The notes: generated by a model from the letters alone, not told the origin. Positions 25,406 through 35,017 are shown, numbered from the stretch's first letter. The stretch is DNA of 61,185 nucleotides from DAISWL01 sp036826375 (GCA_036826375.1 DAISWL010000003.1:1-61185), one strand, 5' to 3'. Program-made: numbers and translations.

Positions 25406-27124
25406 ATGGCAGCAGCAAAAAGAGAAGTAATTTATGTAGATTCAGAAGATGATATAACTTCAATAATAGACAAGGTTAAATCTGGTAGCAGCAAGGTGGT
25501 AGCCGTAGCTCCATCTAAACGTTTAGGTCCCCTACAAAGCGCCGTAAACTTAAGACTACTCCAAAGAGCATCCCAGACCGTAGGCAGAAAACTGGTAATT
25601 GTCAGTAACGATTCTTCTTTAATGAGGATCGCTGGTGGAATAGGCATATACGTATCTAAAGACCTCCATACCAGGCCCGAAATACCCAAAGTGGCCGGAG
25701 CGCCAGATCACAACTCGGAAGAAGAAATACCGTCCGAAGACCTTGAATCTCTTAAGAAAAAAATTGAGCAAGAAGCGCCCACCGCTAATCAAGAGAATGA
25801 GGAAATAAAAGATGAGATAGAAGACACTGCAGAAAAAATGGTAGTGGCTTCCGCTATAAAAGAAAAACAAGCTAGGAAGATAGAAAGAGCAAGAGCTAAA
25901 CAGGAACAAGAGATTAAATTAGCCGAAGAGGCTGAAAGAAATTCAAAACCAGATAAAGATAAATCGGAGCCTGATAAAAATGCCTTCAAGAAAAGGTTAA
26001 TATTACTAGGTTTATTTATATCAATATTTGTTGTTATTTTATCATGGGCACTTTTACAAAAGCCATCCGCGACTATAGTTATTAAATCGAAAACCAACCC
26101 AGTTCAATATGACCAAGCCTGGGTAATAGATCCATCCGTGGATAGCAGCGCAAATGCTAAAACATTTAAATCTAAGCTCGATTCTAAGGAGGAAGTAGTA
26201 TCTGCAGATTTTGGGGCAACCGGTCAAAAAGATATAGGAACTAAGGCAACAGGTCAAATAACCATAGTTAATTGTAATGACTCTAGTATTACGATAGCGT
26301 CCGGGACAGCATTTGCCGCGGGCGGAAAGAATTATATATCCGATAACTCAGTTAAAATACCAGGATCTAACTTCTTTAGCTCCGGACAGTGCAAGGAAGA
26401 TGGAAAAGGTAATGTATCGGTTACAGCAGTACAATCAGGAGAATCATTCAACCAAGCGGCAACATCGTATCAAATCGCTGGATCCCCAGGTAATGTATCG
26501 GCGGATGGAACTGCAATGACCGGTGGAACAACCAACTTAGTCAAGATAGTCCAACAATCAGATATAGACGCAGCCAAACAAAAACTAGTGGTTAGCTCAG
26601 ATTCTGAGTATAAAAATAAGCTTAGTGTCGATATTTCCGACCCGCAAAAAATTATAGATAGTACATTTAAAATTGATAAAACCGAGGCGACTTCATCTGT
26701 ACAAGCCGGCCAACAAGCCGATAATGGCAAGGTTGAAATCAAAATCAACTACTCTATATACTCAATCAATGAAAAAGAATTTAAATCTTTGCTAGTAGAT
26801 TCAATGAACAGTGAGATTGCTCCAAACAACCAGAAAGTTTACCAAGATCCGGGCGAAATTAAGCCTGAATTCAAGCAGGATACTCAATCGACTAGCTCAG
26901 GGGCCCTTAAGTTTAGTGTCAAAACTATTCTCAACACTGGGCCTAACTTCAATGAAGATCAACTAAAAACTGAGTTAACATCCAAGAAAAAAGGTGAAGT
27001 GATTTCTAAACTTGAAGCTGTTAGTGGAGTATCAAGAGTAGATGTTTCTATATCGCCGTTCTGGAAACAAAAAACTCCTGGAGATTCTAGCAGAATTACT
27101 ATTAAGTTTAGTGTCGATGAATAA
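25406..27124 (+). CDS. Bitopic membrane protein, 'baseplate J/gp47-like' of CPR bacteria
   Basis: The 572-residue product has a soluble N-terminal region (about 1-95), a charged Glu/Lys-rich predicted coiled coil (about 100-195), and one membrane helix (LILLGLFISIFVVILSWALL, about 196-216). A large outer beta-rich region with repeated Gly/Asn turns follows (GTAFAAGGKNYISD). CPR homologues are often annotated baseplate J/gp47. It follows the FtsA/PilM-like gene by 7 nt and may be its membrane partner. No phage genes are near, so a phage origin is not indicated. Confidence 0.75.
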   Translation: MAAAKREVIYVDSEDDITSIIDKVKSGSSKVVAVAPSKRLGPLQSAVNLRLLQRASQTVGRKLVIVSNDSSLMRIAGGIGIYVSKDLHTRPEIPKVAGAPDHNSEEEIPSEDLESLKKKIEQEAPTANQENEEIKDEIEDTAEKMVVASAIKEKQARKIERARAKQEQEIKLAEEAERNSKPDKDKSEPDKNAFKKRLILLGLFISIFVVILSWALLQKPSATIVIKSKTNPVQYDQAWVIDPSVDSSANAKTFKSKLDSKEEVVSADFGATGQKDIGTKATGQITIVNCNDSSITIASGTAFAAGGKNYISDNSVKIPGSNFFSSGQCKEDGKGNVSVTAVQSGESFNQAATSYQIAGSPGNVSADGTAMTGGTTNLVKIVQQSDIDAAKQKLVVSSDSEYKNKLSVDISDPQKIIDSTFKIDKTEATSSVQAGQQADNGKVEIKINYSIYSINEKEFKSLLVDSMNSEIAPNNQKVYQDPGEIKPEFKQDTQSTSSGALKFSVKTILNTGPNFNEDQLKTELTSKKKGEVISKLEAVSGVSRVDVSISPFWKQKTPGDSSRITIKFSVDE

Positions 27125-27572
27125 ACCTAAAACCGCCCAAGTTATTCTGGCTATTGATTACGGTTCAAAATCTACTGGGTTAGCGGTTGCATCTGGTGTG
27201 AGAATCTCTAAGCCTCTTAAGAGCCTAGATTCTACCGAAAACCAAAACCTAATTGACGGTATTAAAACAATAATCGAAGATCTTAAAGTAGATCTAGTAG
27301 TGATTGGGCAACCCCTCAACATGAGAGGTGAAACGAGCCAACAATCTTTAACCGTTGAAAAATTTAAACTGAATCTTAGCCAACAGATTGCTCAGCCAAT
27401 CATATTTCAGGCCGAAACAGATACTACTAACCTGGTTAAGCAGGAGTTAGGTTTAGACTCTATAAAGCTTAAATCCGCCAAAGAGAGTGGGCAAATAGAT
27501 GCCCTCGCTGCCGCTAGAATCTTACAAGATTATCTCGATCAATACGGATTTTCAATTCCTAAAAATATTTAA
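27117..27572 (+). CDS. ruvX: Putative pre-16S rRNA nuclease/Holliday junction resolvase RuvX (YqgF)
   Basis: YqgF-fold nucleases process the 5' end of 16S rRNA. The 151-residue product has the RNase H-like start ILAIDYGSKSTGLAVA, the strand VVIGQPLNMRG, and the C-terminal Asp in SGQIDALAAARIL. I place the start at the ATG at 27117, overlapping the previous stop by 8 nt, because the conserved domain begins a few residues later; a longer frame from 27042 would overlap the gp47-like gene by 80 nt. Confidence 0.9.
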   Translation: MNKPKTAQVILAIDYGSKSTGLAVASGVRISKPLKSLDSTENQNLIDGIKTIIEDLKVDLVVIGQPLNMRGETSQQSLTVEKFKLNLSQQIAQPIIFQAETDTTNLVKQELGLDSIKLKSAKESGQIDALAAARILQDYLDQYGFSIPKNI

Positions 27573-27638
27573 TGCCATAACTTTTTAGCAATAATTCTAC
27601 AGAGTCAAATTCTTACTTATAAATATTAAGTTTAAAAT

Positions 27639-28790
27639 CTAAAGCCAAATAAATTTATTAGTATTAATTAAGTTTAGTAAAGTTTTGGCAAAATCTTCAA
27701 TATTTTTCTGAGTAGTACTGCGTCCGACGGTAATTCTTAATGAACTGGAGGCGTCCTCTTTACTAAGGCCAATCGCCTGTAAAACATAGCTAGGTTCATC
27801 ATCGCTGGCGTTACAAGCAGATCCGGTTGCTACCATAAATCCAAGATTATCAAGCTCCATAACTAAACGTTCTCCATCTACCCCTGTTATTGTTAGGTTA
27901 ATATTGTTTGGCAAACGATTTTTGAAATCACCATTAAACTTAATGCGCTTATCTTTAGCCAAGAGCGAGATTAAACTTAATTGTAACTTCTTCATTTTTT
28001 TAGATTGATGTTCGCGCTTAACTCTGGCATCTTCAAGAGCCGTGGCAAGGCCCGCAATAGTAGCTAAACTTTCAGTTCCTGCTCGCATGCCTTTTTCTTG
28101 CCCCCCGCCCATTATTAGCGGCTTAAGCTTAATGCCGGATCTGACATAAAGAAGACCAGATTGTTTCGGTCCGTAGATTTTACCTCCGTTAATAGTCATT
28201 AAATCTACGCTCAATCTATCAACACTTAAGCTTAAGTAGTTACCGGCCTGAGATGCATCAGTATGTAAGTAAAGCGGCAGCGTATTCCCTCCCAGCTTTC
28301 TATCTGCAATTATTTGATTTATTAAAGTTTTAACTTTCGCTAATTTCTGGATCACTCCAATTTCATTGCTAGCTAAGATGATAGATACCATCACCGTACG
28401 CTGATCGATCAGTTCTTTTAGTTGATTAAGCTTAATATGCCCCTTGGCATCAACTTCTAGCTTGTTATTATTAAAAAGATCAGCTGGAGCCAGAACAGAC
28501 TTATGCTCAATATTAGTTGTAATCAGGTTTGCTTCAGGATAAAGATTCATAACGCCCTGGATTGCCAGATTATTAGCTTCACTCCCCCCTGCGGTGAAGA
28601 TAATCTCAGAAGGCTTAGACCCTATAACTGAAGCTATTTTAGATCTTAAATCATCTTTTTTCGATTTAAGTTTAGCAGAGGCAAGGTACAGCGAAGATGG
28701 ATTATAAAACTGATCGCTAAAATAAGGCAACATAGATTTTAAAACAGATTTACTAACGGGTGTAGCGGCAGCGTAATCTAGGTAGATCAT
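27639..28790 (-). CDS. Cysteine desulfurase (NifS/IscS family)
   Basis: This PLP enzyme releases sulfur from cysteine for Fe-S clusters or tRNA thiolation. The 383-residue product shows YLDYAAATPV at the start, the PLP Lys in GGKIYGPKQSG, and the sulfur-accepting Cys in GSACNASDDEPS. The His that usually precedes the PLP Lys (SAHK) is replaced by Gly here. No isc/suf partners are adjacent, so tRNA thiolation (with MnmA) is as likely as Fe-S assembly. Confidence 0.92.
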   Translation of the reverse strand: MIYLDYAAATPVSKSVLKSMLPYFSDQFYNPSSLYLASAKLKSKKDDLRSKIASVIGSKPSEIIFTAGGSEANNLAIQGVMNLYPEANLITTNIEHKSVLAPADLFNNNKLEVDAKGHIKLNQLKELIDQRTVMVSIILASNEIGVIQKLAKVKTLINQIIADRKLGGNTLPLYLHTDASQAGNYLSLSVDRLSVDLMTINGGKIYGPKQSGLLYVRSGIKLKPLIMGGGQEKGMRAGTESLATIAGLATALEDARVKREHQSKKMKKLQLSLISLLAKDKRIKFNGDFKNRLPNNINLTITGVDGERLVMELDNLGFMVATGSACNASDDEPSYVLQAIGLSKEDASSSLRITVGRSTTQKNIEDFAKTLLNLINTNKFIWL

Positions 28791-28975
28791 TTTGTTAATT
28801 CAATTCTATCGGTTTTAAGCTTAGTTATTTTGTGACGCATCTTTATGAAATTATTTTTTAGAGTATTTAATTTTGTCTAGTCTATCTAAATTTAAAAAAG
28901 TGTTATCAGTATTACGGTTGCTAGCTGTTAATTTATCCATCACTATTCTTTAGTATAGCTAGATTATTCAATTAT

Positions 28976-29437
28976 TTAAAGTTTAAGTGTTGGGATAGCA
29001 TCAACGCTTCTGCCATACACCTTGGTCATAACCAACTTATAATATAGTTTAATAGCTTCAATTAAACGCTCAGCTTCATCATCTTGAACCATGCTATGAT
29101 TTTTACTGTTTATCACTTTCAGTACTCCGTTAGGGTGAAGCTCGTAACGAATAACCATCTGTTTTTTGTTTCCGTCGATTAAATCTACATAGTTATTTTG
29201 ATAAACCCATGTACGCTCATCGAGGCAGTAGAAACGACGTTCTTCATCGGGGCGAGAGGGGCCAAAAACTTGTCCACCAATCTCGGATTCAATTTCAATA
29301 AGTTGCTTAATTTTTTGATCTTTAGTTTTAAGACGTTGCTTGGTATTGGCTGCATCTTGTTTAGCTAACTTAAAAACTTCGGGATCAACTCCCATAATAA
29401 ATTCTAGAAATTTGTGCCAGTTGTTTGCTTGTTTCAT
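28976..29437 (-). CDS. Hypothetical protein
   Basis: The 153-residue product has a charged N-terminal helix region with many Lys and Gln (about residues 20-50). A beta-rich segment (RRFYCLDERTWVYQNNYV) follows, and then the helical segment DEAERLIEAIKLYYKLV. No signal peptide or membrane segment is visible. I do not recognise the family. It lies between the cysteine desulfurase and a small GC-richer unknown gene, all on the minus strand. Confidence 0.7.
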   Translation of the reverse strand: MKQANNWHKFLEFIMGVDPEVFKLAKQDAANTKQRLKTKDQKIKQLIEIESEIGGQVFGPSRPDEERRFYCLDERTWVYQNNYVDLIDGNKKQMVIRYELHPNGVLKVINSKNHSMVQDDEAERLIEAIKLYYKLVMTKVYGRSVDAIPTLKL

Positions 29438-29479
29438 TGGTAAAAGTATCCCTTACAATCTGCACGTTGCAGGTTAAGC

Positions 29480-29821
29480 TTAAGCTGCTAAAGCGAATTC
29501 CGCATTGGGGTTATTAGTAGTAGTCGCTTCTCGAGCGCAACAGATATCAGGGCCAACTTCTTGCATTACAGCTACTAGTTTGGGAACGCCGAGTCTTTCT
29601 TCAGGCGTATTCGGTGCGGTGCTGACAATAGTAACGGGTTCACCATTTGCCCGTTGTTCTGCACTCGGCCCATGCGGAGCTGTTCCGACCTTATCAACGG
29701 TAGTTCCAACAATAGCCGCAAAAAAGGCTCTCTCGACAGCTGCTCGAGCGGATGCTACTGTATCATCATAGCGCGTTGGTTCATCAGAACCGCCATGAAC
29801 CCGTGATTCAACTGTTGGCAA
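29480..29821 (-). CDS. Hypothetical protein, GC-rich, TTG start
   Basis: The 113-residue product is rich in Ala, Val, Thr and Pro with three Cys/His-poor segments and no membrane helix. The start is TTG at 29821 with an AGGAG ribosome-binding site 7 nt upstream on the minus strand, which decides both strand and start against the overlapping plus-strand frame. Base composition is clearly richer in G+C than the neighbours. I do not recognise the family. Confidence 0.6.
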   Translation of the reverse strand: MPTVESRVHGGSDEPTRYDDTVASARAAVERAFFAAIVGTTVDKVGTAPHGPSAEQRANGEPVTIVSTAPNTPEERLGVPKLVAVMQEVGPDICCAREATTTNNPNAEFALAA

Positions 29822-29846
29822 TTTATAACTCCTTTATTTTTAAATT

Positions 29847-30836
29847 TTATAGGCTTTTGTTCAAGCCAAATAAAAAACAAGCGTTAGCAGTAGTAGTTCT
29901 AGCCACATCGGCTAAACTTAAACAACGCTTGCTAGAAATATCCTCAGCCACTAATTTAACATAAGCTGGCGAATTGATTTTACCACGATAAGGACTGGGA
30001 GTCAAGAAGGGCGAGTCAGTTTCTAAAATAATACTTTCAAGCGGTATCTGATTGAACATTTCAAGCTGAAGAGCATCTTTAGTAAACGTTGATATTCCAT
30101 TCAAGCCAAAGTAAAGGTTACGCTCTAAGCCTTTATGCATATTATAGATGTTATCTGTAAAGCTATGCAAAACTCCTCTGGGCTTAAATTTATCGTAAAT
30201 AGGCCAAAAATCGTTAAAAGATTCTCGAACATGAAAACTTACGGGTAGATTAAATCTGCGCGCTAAACTTAACTGGTATTGTAACGATTCTATCTGTTTA
30301 CCTCTGGGGGAGTTATTATAATAATAGTCCAGGCCAATCTCGCCAATGCCAACTATCTTAGATTTAAGCTCAGCGTCTCTTAAAATAGTCTCTAATTGTT
30401 TTAGGTTGTCTAAATCTTTTTTTGCTTGATGAGGATGCGAGCCTATAACCGCAAAAACTCTATCATACCTCAAGGCAAACTGAGCTGCCAGAAAGCTATC
30501 TTCAACGCTTGTTCCGACAACCAAAATCATTTCAACGCCAACTTCAAAAGCATCCTTAATCAGCTGATCAGGATTTTCAAACTTAAATTCAGGATCATGA
30601 ATATGAGCGTGTGTATCAACAAATTTAAGCTTAGCTGGAGCAGTTGGCTCGCTTTCACCAGATTCTAACTTAAGCTTAGATGTGTAGCTCAGGTGGGAGG
30701 TAACATCCACCGCCAAGCCGTCGTGTGCGGCTAAAATCTGTTTTCTAGCAGAGGTAACTTCGCCTAGCTTGAAAACTTTTTCATCTTCAGCCACGTCGTT
30801 AATTAAACTTAAGTGTTTTGTAGAATATTCATCCAT
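29847..30836 (-). CDS. tatD: TatD-family metal-dependent deoxyribonuclease
   Basis: TatD enzymes are two-metal DNases/hydrolases. The core (about residues 70-329) has the metal motif FVDTHAHIHDPEF, the EIGLDYYY strand, FHVRES, and the late LETDSPFLTP segment. The 329-residue product is about 65 residues longer than usual because of a non-conserved N-terminal extension. The extension has no signal peptide; an internal start could also be used. The gene precedes the GC-rich unknown by 25 nt. Confidence 0.92.
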   Translation of the reverse strand: MDEYSTKHLSLINDVAEDEKVFKLGEVTSARKQILAAHDGLAVDVTSHLSYTSKLKLESGESEPTAPAKLKFVDTHAHIHDPEFKFENPDQLIKDAFEVGVEMILVVGTSVEDSFLAAQFALRYDRVFAVIGSHPHQAKKDLDNLKQLETILRDAELKSKIVGIGEIGLDYYYNNSPRGKQIESLQYQLSLARRFNLPVSFHVRESFNDFWPIYDKFKPRGVLHSFTDNIYNMHKGLERNLYFGLNGISTFTKDALQLEMFNQIPLESIILETDSPFLTPSPYRGKINSPAYVKLVAEDISSKRCLSLADVARTTTANACFLFGLNKSL

Positions 30837-30859
30837 AACTATGTTAGAATTATAACACT

Positions 30860-31381
30860 ATGGTGGATTTAGTTTTGGTAGGAATCGCTCTCGTTGCTAA
30901 CTTTAATGGTGGTCAAATCGGACCTAATTTTAAACCAGATGATTCAATCAAAACTAATTTAAGCTGTCCGGCTGAGCAGGCCGGTGATTTTCTAGTTGAT
31001 TTAAATTCTAACGTTAAGATTAATAAAGCTATATACTTACAAACCGGCTTAATGATTGCAGATGCTAATACGGCCGGTTATCCACTCAAGATTGATAATT
31101 CCTACAGAACCTGCCAAGAGCAAGTGGAGCTTAGAAAACAAAATTGTGAAACCATTAAAGAAGATGAAATCTACACTAAAAAACCTGAAAATTGCAAAAT
31201 ACCAACTGAAATTCCGGGGCAGAGTCTGCATTCCCAGGGGCTGGCAGTTGATGTCGCTTGTGAAGGCTCTATAAAGTTTGAGGAATCTCCCTGTTATCAA
31301 TGGATGAAGAAGAATGCTCACAAATACGGGCTCCATGAGCACAAAAAAGAACCTTGGCACTGGAGCTTAACTGGCGAGTAG
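30860..31381 (+). CDS. D-alanyl-D-alanine carboxypeptidase-like protein (peptidase M15B, VanY type)
   Basis: M15 enzymes trim D-Ala from peptidoglycan peptides with a zinc ion. The 173-residue product carries SYRTCQEQ, the zinc motif HSQGLAVDV (His and Asp) and EPWHW near the C-terminus (catalytic Glu and zinc His). The N-terminal hydrophobic stretch VDLVLVGIALVA is short but may serve export. The gene is divergent from tatD. It fits with the peptidoglycan genes at 33-45 kb. Confidence 0.9.
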   Translation: MVDLVLVGIALVANFNGGQIGPNFKPDDSIKTNLSCPAEQAGDFLVDLNSNVKINKAIYLQTGLMIADANTAGYPLKIDNSYRTCQEQVELRKQNCETIKEDEIYTKKPENCKIPTEIPGQSLHSQGLAVDVACEGSIKFEESPCYQWMKKNAHKYGLHEHKKEPWHWSLTGE

Positions 31382-31442
31382 CTAATATAAACTTATTTTT
31401 AAAACCGAGTTAATTTCTAGAAAAGCTAGCTCATTATAAAAA

Positions 31443-32384
31443 TTAATAGTAATCATAAATTTGTTTGTACAAATTACTAACTCTGTCTACTCCTTCATTC
31501 GGCCGCTGCCATTCGCCGCTCATTATAGAAACTAAGATGGGGCCGCCATCAGTATACAGAACCGCTACCGAGTTAAGATATCCTCCAAAACGAGCTTCAT
31601 TGTAAACTGCTTGGGCTGAAAGAGGCAACTTGGCTAGGGGCATAGATTGATCGCCGCTAGCAAGTATGCTGTAGCCTAAATCACCTTCTTTAGGCTTATA
31701 TTCATCTTGCTCTCTCCAAGCCGAAAATATCATCTCCATAGACTTAGCAGAATCTGCAGCAGTAGTAGATTTATCTTCAGTTTTGCCGAAAAAAGAGTTC
31801 TTAAAACCTAAATTAGTTAAACTCGAATAACCGAGGTTATCTGAAACTATATTTCTTATTTCAGAGGTGCATGGATCGGAGTAATCACTCAGCATCCTAT
31901 CTAGGCATTGGTTCATGCTTAATGCCCTAGCGTTATCTACTATTTGTTCGTAATTAAGTTCACCCCTATCTATCTTAGATCTAACGACATTAACAATAAA
32001 CAAGCTATCGAAGTTTATAGCATTAAACCCGTTTGTTGGGTTTGAGCTAGCTTCTTCTCCGGTTATTAAATCTTTAACATATATGCTTATTTTGCCGGAG
32101 TCTTCACCAGAATTAAGTGAGTTCATAAACTCTTGCAATTTTGTTAAGCCATCTGGTTTGCCGGAATCTGATTGGCTAATTGTTCCGGGAATAAATACCC
32201 TGCCGTTGAGCTTAAACAAACCACTAACAGAAGGGGTATGGGGTTGGTTCTCCGCAGATATTCTGACTTGCGCCCTACTTATAAAACCGCCAACCACCAA
32301 AAATAAACTGCAGACTATAGCAACGAAACCTAGCCCTAAATCTTTCTCTATTATTTTTTTTCTATGGCCTTTTATATACTTCAC
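31443..32384 (-). CDS. Membrane-anchored class A beta-lactamase-fold protein with degenerate active site
   Basis: The 313-residue product has one N-terminal membrane helix (LGFVAIVCSLFLVVGGFI, about 17-34) and then a penicillin-interacting fold. The SxxK position reads DSLFIVNVV without Lys, the SDN position lies in LSDYSDPC, and the KTG position reads ARFGGYLN. The later VAVLYTDGGPILVSIMSG strand matches the fold well. Catalytic residues are thus lost, and I infer a binding or structural role at the cell surface. Fold assignment is from pattern only. Confidence 0.65.
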   Translation of the reverse strand: MKYIKGHRKKIIEKDLGLGFVAIVCSLFLVVGGFISRAQVRISAENQPHTPSVSGLFKLNGRVFIPGTISQSDSGKPDGLTKLQEFMNSLNSGEDSGKISIYVKDLITGEEASSNPTNGFNAINFDSLFIVNVVRSKIDRGELNYEQIVDNARALSMNQCLDRMLSDYSDPCTSEIRNIVSDNLGYSSLTNLGFKNSFFGKTEDKSTTAADSAKSMEMIFSAWREQDEYKPKEGDLGYSILASGDQSMPLAKLPLSAQAVYNEARFGGYLNSVAVLYTDGGPILVSIMSGEWQRPNEGVDRVSNLYKQIYDYY

Positions 32385-32415
32385 TCTACTGCGTAACTCC
32401 TGCTAGATAATACTT

Positions 32416-33561
32416 ATGTTTAAATTCTACCATAATTTAGAACAAAATTGTGCTAACATAAACTTAATGGTAATTTTAACTAGTCTAGCAGTTCTACTTG
32501 CAATAATTTTAATTGCTCTAATTCTTAATTTAACTATTAAGTTAGGGCGAGACGGGGTCAGTTCTGAAATTAGTTCCAACTATCTGAAGAAGGATATTGA
32601 TGGCGTATCGCAAAATTTAAGAGAGCTACAGAACTCTTTACAAGAAAAGATCAATGAAAAGCTAGAGAGGAGTCAGAATCAAACCAACCAGACCATCCAA
32701 CGTCAGTTTGAGCAGAGCGCTAAAATTATCGCGGATGTCCAAAAACAGCTTACTCAATTAGATGAAACCAACAAGCAGGTTAAAGATGTTGCTGGTGATT
32801 TAAAAACCTTACAGAACGTTTTAACTAACCCTAAGCAACGTGGAGTATTGGGCGAATATTATCTTGAAACTGTACTGAAGAATGTGTTGCCACCCGAAAG
32901 ATTCCAACTCCAGTTTAAGTTTAAAGATAATGAAACGGTTGATGCGGTAATTTTCTTAGAAAAAGATAAGGTCCTCCCCATTGATAGTAAATTTAGCTTG
33001 GAAAATTATAACCGTCTGGTTGGCATGAATACGGAAACAGAAGAAAGAGCTAAACTAGAGCGCCAATTCAAGAATGACCTCAAACTCCGAATAGACGAAA
33101 CCGCAAAATACATTCGACCTGAAGAGGATACTATGGATTTCGCTTTTATGTTCATACCTAGTGAAGCGATTTATTACGATCTACTAGTCAACAAGATAGG
33201 TTCTAATACTGTTAGTTCGCGCGACCTAATTGAGTACGCCTTTAGAGAAAAACATGTAATAATCGTTAGCCCTACTAGCTTTATGGCTTATTTGCAAACT
33301 GTAATTCAAGGGTTAAGGTCGCTTCAAATCGAAGAGCAGGCTAAAGAAATTCAAAAAAGGGTCGGCGAATTAGGGAGACACCTCAAGGTATACCAAGATT
33401 ACCAAAAGAAGCTTGGAAATAGCTTAAAAACTACCGTGAACCACTATAATGCTAGCGAAAAAGAGTTTAGAAAATTAGATAAAGATGTAGTAAAAATTAA
33501 TGGTGGTGATCAGTTTTATTATGAGGTTGATTTATTAGAATCGCCGTCTTACGACGACTAA
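32416..33561 (+). CDS. rmuC: DNA recombination protein RmuC
   Basis: RmuC limits sequence inversions and has a PD-(D/E)XK-like nuclease fold. The 381-residue product has an N-terminal membrane helix (about 19-41) and a long coiled coil rich in Gln/Glu. The core follows with GVLGEYYLETVLKNVLPPE, DAVIFLEKDKVLPIDSKF and FMFIPSEAIYYDLL. The start is ambiguous: the ATG at 32467, directly before the membrane helix, is as likely as 32416. Confidence 0.93.
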   Translation: MFKFYHNLEQNCANINLMVILTSLAVLLAIILIALILNLTIKLGRDGVSSEISSNYLKKDIDGVSQNLRELQNSLQEKINEKLERSQNQTNQTIQRQFEQSAKIIADVQKQLTQLDETNKQVKDVAGDLKTLQNVLTNPKQRGVLGEYYLETVLKNVLPPERFQLQFKFKDNETVDAVIFLEKDKVLPIDSKFSLENYNRLVGMNTETEERAKLERQFKNDLKLRIDETAKYIRPEEDTMDFAFMFIPSEAIYYDLLVNKIGSNTVSSRDLIEYAFREKHVIIVSPTSFMAYLQTVIQGLRSLQIEEQAKEIQKRVGELGRHLKVYQDYQKKLGNSLKTTVNHYNASEKEFRKLDKDVVKINGGDQFYYEVDLLESPSYDD

Positions 33562-33588
33562 GTTTAAACGAGTTTACCTATTCACTGT

Positions 33589-34881
33589 TTATTTTAGCTG
33601 CTTGTCGCTTGGCAACGGGAACTGTAAACAGAATTTTTCAACCTCTGTTCTAATTTCTTCAAGTGCTTTTTGGTCGACCCTAAGCTTAATAGTATTGGCC
33701 ATCCATTTGGCAATTAAAGCCATGTGCTCTTCTTTCATGCCACGAGTTGTAATCGCCGGTGTACCAATGCGTAGCCCGCTAGGCTTAAAAGGCGGAAGTT
33801 TATCTTTAGGTATCGAGTTACAGTTTGCTGTCAAATGTACTGAATCAAGCAGATTTTGAGCCTCTCTTCCGTCAATACCAAAGCTTTTCATCATATCTAT
33901 TTGAATTAGATGGTTAGATGTCCCTCCGGTAACCAGATCGAAGCCTTGATCTTGTAACGCTAAACTTAAGGTCTGAGCATTATCTAAAATACTCTGAGCA
34001 TAAATTTTGAAATCTGGTTGAAGAGCCTCTCCAAAAGCTACAGCCTTAGCAAGAATATTATTCATATGTGGGCCACCTTGCATGCCTGGAAAAATGGCTC
34101 TATCTATTAAAGTAGGAATATTTTCTAAAGAATGTCCGGGGTCTTTTAAAGGATTACCGACAGCCCCTCTTGAAAGAATTAACCCGCCGCGTGGACCACG
34201 CAAAGTTTTATGAGTGGTTGAAGTTATCACGTTGAAGCCGAAATCAAACGGGTTAAGTTTAACCCCACCCGCAATTAACCCAGCGATGTGAGCCATATCG
34301 GCCATCAGCATACAATCTGAACCGGCGGCATCAGCAGCAAGACGAAACTTAGAGTAATCAAGATCGCGTGGATATCCAGAAAAACCAGCTAAAATTATTT
34401 TAGGCTTAAGTTTTCTAGCGTCAGTAATCATTTTATCGTAATCTATTTCGCCAGAGGCGGGATCTTTAATACCATAACGAACAAAGTTGTAGATTTTAGC
34501 CGAGCCAGTTACCGGATGCCCGTGAGTTAAATGCCCACCGTCTTCTAGCGACATCGCCATTACCGTATCCCCCGGCTTTAACCAAGCCTGGTAAACTGCG
34601 ATATTAGCGGGAGCTCCGCTATGAGGCTGAACGTTAGCATGGTCTGCTCTGAACAGTTTTTTAGCTCTTTCGATAGCGATTAGTTCAATCTGATCGGTGA
34701 ATTCTTGACCTCCATAATAGCGTCTACCCGGGTAGCCTTCGGAGTATTTATTAGTGAAAACTGAGCCTAGAGCCTCTAGTACATCAGCTGAAACATAATT
34801 TTCGCTAGGTATAAGCTCTATCCCCCTACGCTGACGAGCGAGCTCCTGGCTTAATAAATCTGTTAATTTCTTATCTTTCAT
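33589..34881 (-). CDS. glyA: Serine hydroxymethyltransferase
   Basis: GlyA interconverts serine and glycine while charging tetrahydrofolate with a one-carbon unit. The 430-residue PLP enzyme has SENYVSADVLEALGS near the N-terminus, the HSGAPAN stretch, and the PLP Lys in VITSTTHKTLRGPRGG. Length is normal. AAGGAGGAGG-like Shine-Dalgarno precedes the ATG. Confidence 0.98.
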   Translation of the reverse strand: MKDKKLTDLLSQELARQRRGIELIPSENYVSADVLEALGSVFTNKYSEGYPGRRYYGGQEFTDQIELIAIERAKKLFRADHANVQPHSGAPANIAVYQAWLKPGDTVMAMSLEDGGHLTHGHPVTGSAKIYNFVRYGIKDPASGEIDYDKMITDARKLKPKIILAGFSGYPRDLDYSKFRLAADAAGSDCMLMADMAHIAGLIAGGVKLNPFDFGFNVITSTTHKTLRGPRGGLILSRGAVGNPLKDPGHSLENIPTLIDRAIFPGMQGGPHMNNILAKAVAFGEALQPDFKIYAQSILDNAQTLSLALQDQGFDLVTGGTSNHLIQIDMMKSFGIDGREAQNLLDSVHLTANCNSIPKDKLPPFKPSGLRIGTPAITTRGMKEEHMALIAKWMANTIKLRVDQKALEEIRTEVEKFCLQFPLPSDKQLK

Positions 34882-35017
34882 TTTGTAAATTCCTCCTCCT
34901 TATAATAACTTAAGATTGATTCAATAGATAGAGTTCATCTTGTTGTAGATTCAACTCTGGCATATTTTCATTTTAAACTTAATTGACTAGTTATATCTTA
35001 AAAGATATAATCTACAA

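Noticed and set aside
25406..27124. Prophage based on 'baseplate J-like' and holin-family proteins
   Set aside because: Both are common chromosomal genes in CPR bacteria, far apart, and no capsid, terminase or portal gene is present.
29505..29771. Plus-strand frame opposite the GC-rich orphan
   Set aside because: The minus-strand frame has a proper ribosome-binding site and longer extent, while the plus frame has none.
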